Below are positions 63,014 through 64,000 of a stretch of DNA of 64,000 nucleotides, piece by piece. The first letter of the stretch is position 1. Each line of letters opens with the position of its first letter. Location: positions 62,001-126,000 of the forward strand of contig CAVVYJ010000005.1 of assembly GCA_963752495.1 (NCBI GenBank), given 5' to 3'. The translations under genes and the position numbers were made by a program. This DNA comes from CAVVYJ01 sp963752495 (lineage in GTDB: Bacteria > Pseudomonadota > Gammaproteobacteria > Burkholderiales > Methylophilaceae). A model generated the notes under the pieces. That model ran no database searches. It saw only the letters and a list, made by a program, of their open reading frames with translations, and was not told the DNA's origin.

Positions 63014-64000
63014 ATGGACGCCAGACAAAAGCATATTTTAATTGAAAAAATCAAGCTGCTATATTTGCATAGTTTAACGCCAGCGATATTAAGCGGTATT
63101 GCAGCATTGTTTTTAGTTGCGGCACTTTGGCCTACTGCCAACCATCAGCATCTGGTAATTTGGCTCATTACTACACTCATTCTAGCGTTGTTAAGAGTTA
63201 CCCTGATTTTAAAGTTTCAGCATCAAAAACCTGTTGGTGACGCAGTATTGGCTTGGGAAAAACCATATGTCATCAGCATGATTATCGTATTTTTTGTTTG
63301 GGGAGTGGGCTTGCCAGTTATCGTTCCAAGAAACGACCTAGCTTCCATCTTTATAGTGAATACATTTGCCATTGGCTTGGCCGCGGCCGCAAACTCCTGG
63401 TACAACTCAATTCGCCATGTGCAAATTAGTGCGATCTGCATAGCGTTACTACCTATGATTACCGTGCTACTCACATACGGACAGCCAGAAGCTTTTTGGG
63501 TGGGCGTTGCCGCCTGCTGTATGTTTATTTCTTGTATTTTTACAAGCTTAATCTTACAAAAAACTCTTAACGGCAATTTAGAACTGGCCTACGATTTAGT
63601 ATTGGCTAAAAAGGCAGCTGAGCAAATTGCCAGTACTGACGTCCTGACTGGCTTGAATAACCGTCGAGCATTTTTTGATAAAGCCGGTACTCTGCTTGGT
63701 TACTGCCGTACAGAAACGCTGCCGATTAGCGTGATTATGCTTGATATCGATTTCTTTAAAAAAATCAACGATGAGTATGGACATGCGGTTGGCGACAAAG
63801 CCCTACAACATGTCGCACATTTGCTGCAGCGTAATTTACGTGCATCTGACGTAATTTGCCGATTCGGTGGGGAAGAGTTTGCGATTCTGCTTCCAAACAC
63901 TGGGGATGAAGAAGCAACTGCAACTGCCGAAAAAATGCGCCAGCTGATTGAAACAACGCCTGCTATCATGCATGGGAATCAACCTCTCAGCATCACCGCT
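63014..64000 (+). CDS. Membrane diguanylate cyclase (GGDEF), cut by the window end
   Basis: The frame is open from ATG 63014 to the right edge, 329 residues without a stop. Six hydrophobic segments fill about residues 18-190. A GGDEF domain starts ASTDVLTGLNNRRAFF and has DIDFFKKINDEYGHAVGD. The active site reads RFGGEEF near residue 280 (GGEEF, a functional variant). Five residues before it stands RASD, the RxxD inhibitory site, so product inhibition by cyclic di-GMP is expected. Its likely effectors include PilZ proteins such as that at 10626. Upstream neighbour is the DUF2147 gene. Confidence 0.92.
   Translation, partial: MDARQKHILIEKIKLLYLHSLTPAILSGIAALFLVAALWPTANHQHLVIWLITTLILALLRVTLILKFQHQKPVGDAVLAWEKPYVISMIIVFFVWGVGLPVIVPRNDLASIFIVNTFAIGLAAAANSWYNSIRHVQISAICIALLPMITVLLTYGQPEAFWVGVAACCMFISCIFTSLILQKTLNGNLELAYDLVLAKKAAEQIASTDVLTGLNNRRAFFDKAGTLLGYCRTETLPISVIMLDIDFFKKINDEYGHAVGDKALQHVAHLLQRNLRASDVICRFGGEEFAILLPNTGDEEATATAEKMRQLIETTPAIMHGNQPLSITA

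Overview
The window reads as a chromosomal segment of a betaproteobacterium of the Nitrosomonadales, most like the Methylophilaceae (Methylotenera/Methylophilus type). This is inferred from the mix of genes: an edd-eda Entner-Doudoroff pair as used beside the ribulose monophosphate cycle of methylotrophs, a DUF971-ubiE-ubiJ-ubiB ubiquinone operon, divergent fur/bamE, and a large lipopolysaccharide (LPS) inner-core locus, at moderate GC. No tRNA, rRNA, CRISPR array or intact insertion sequence was seen.

Layout. 1-4.0 kb (minus strand): bamE, dapB, a DUF2238 membrane protein and carAB, with fur diverging from bamE. 4.6-8.5 kb: a periplasmic M48 metalloprotease, then about 700 bases without an intact gene that end in an integron-type attC-like site sharing the recN stop codon, then recN. 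8.6-12.7 kb: nadK, hrcA, a YcgR-like PilZ protein, hemH. 12.8-22.8 kb: the heptose operon hldD-gmhA-hldE-waaF followed by an O-antigen-ligase-like protein, glycosyltransferases, a methyltransferase, a TagF-like transferase and ugd. 22.8-28.0 kb: a YejM-like sulfatase-fold protein, a HAD phosphatase, eda and edd. 28.1-37.8 kb: a second LPS block with a NodU-type carbamoyltransferase, three LPS-kinase-type genes (one with two kinase domains), a phosphoethanolamine transferase, an LpxL-type acyltransferase, waaG and waaC. 37.9-41.9 kb: a Dlt-like module of MBOAT-like protein, AMP ligase, carrier protein and isocitrate-lyase-family enzyme in one operon with waaC. 42-45.8 kb: grpE-dnaK-dnaJ. 45.9-51.5 kb: two paralogous small secreted proteins, gloA, ferredoxin, coaD, rsmD and two M16 proteases. 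51.6-55.2 kb: ftsY, ftsE, ftsX, rpoH. 55.3-64 kb: a dynamin-like GTPase, the ubiquinone operon with a coupled glycoside hydrolase, a DUF2147 protein and a diguanylate cyclase cut by the window end.

How the genes work together. Most of the window builds and checks the envelope: ADP-heptose synthesis, heptosyl transfer, phosphate, phosphoethanolamine and carbamoyl decoration, lipid A acylation, BamE and periplasmic proteases. The heat-shock genes form a circuit: hrcA is in the window, a CIRCE operator lies directly before rpoH, and sigma-32-like promoters lie before grpE and dnaK.

Caution on sequence quality. About twenty single-base indels, mostly in short homopolymers, break genes at 0.8-8.5, 17.3-21.9 and 28.6-35.6 kb, including genes expected to be essential or conserved (carA, fur, recN, ugd, waaP, lpxL). 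Undoing each restores one frame of the usual family length. I therefore read them as sequencing or assembly errors rather than pseudogenes, and give restored gene limits.
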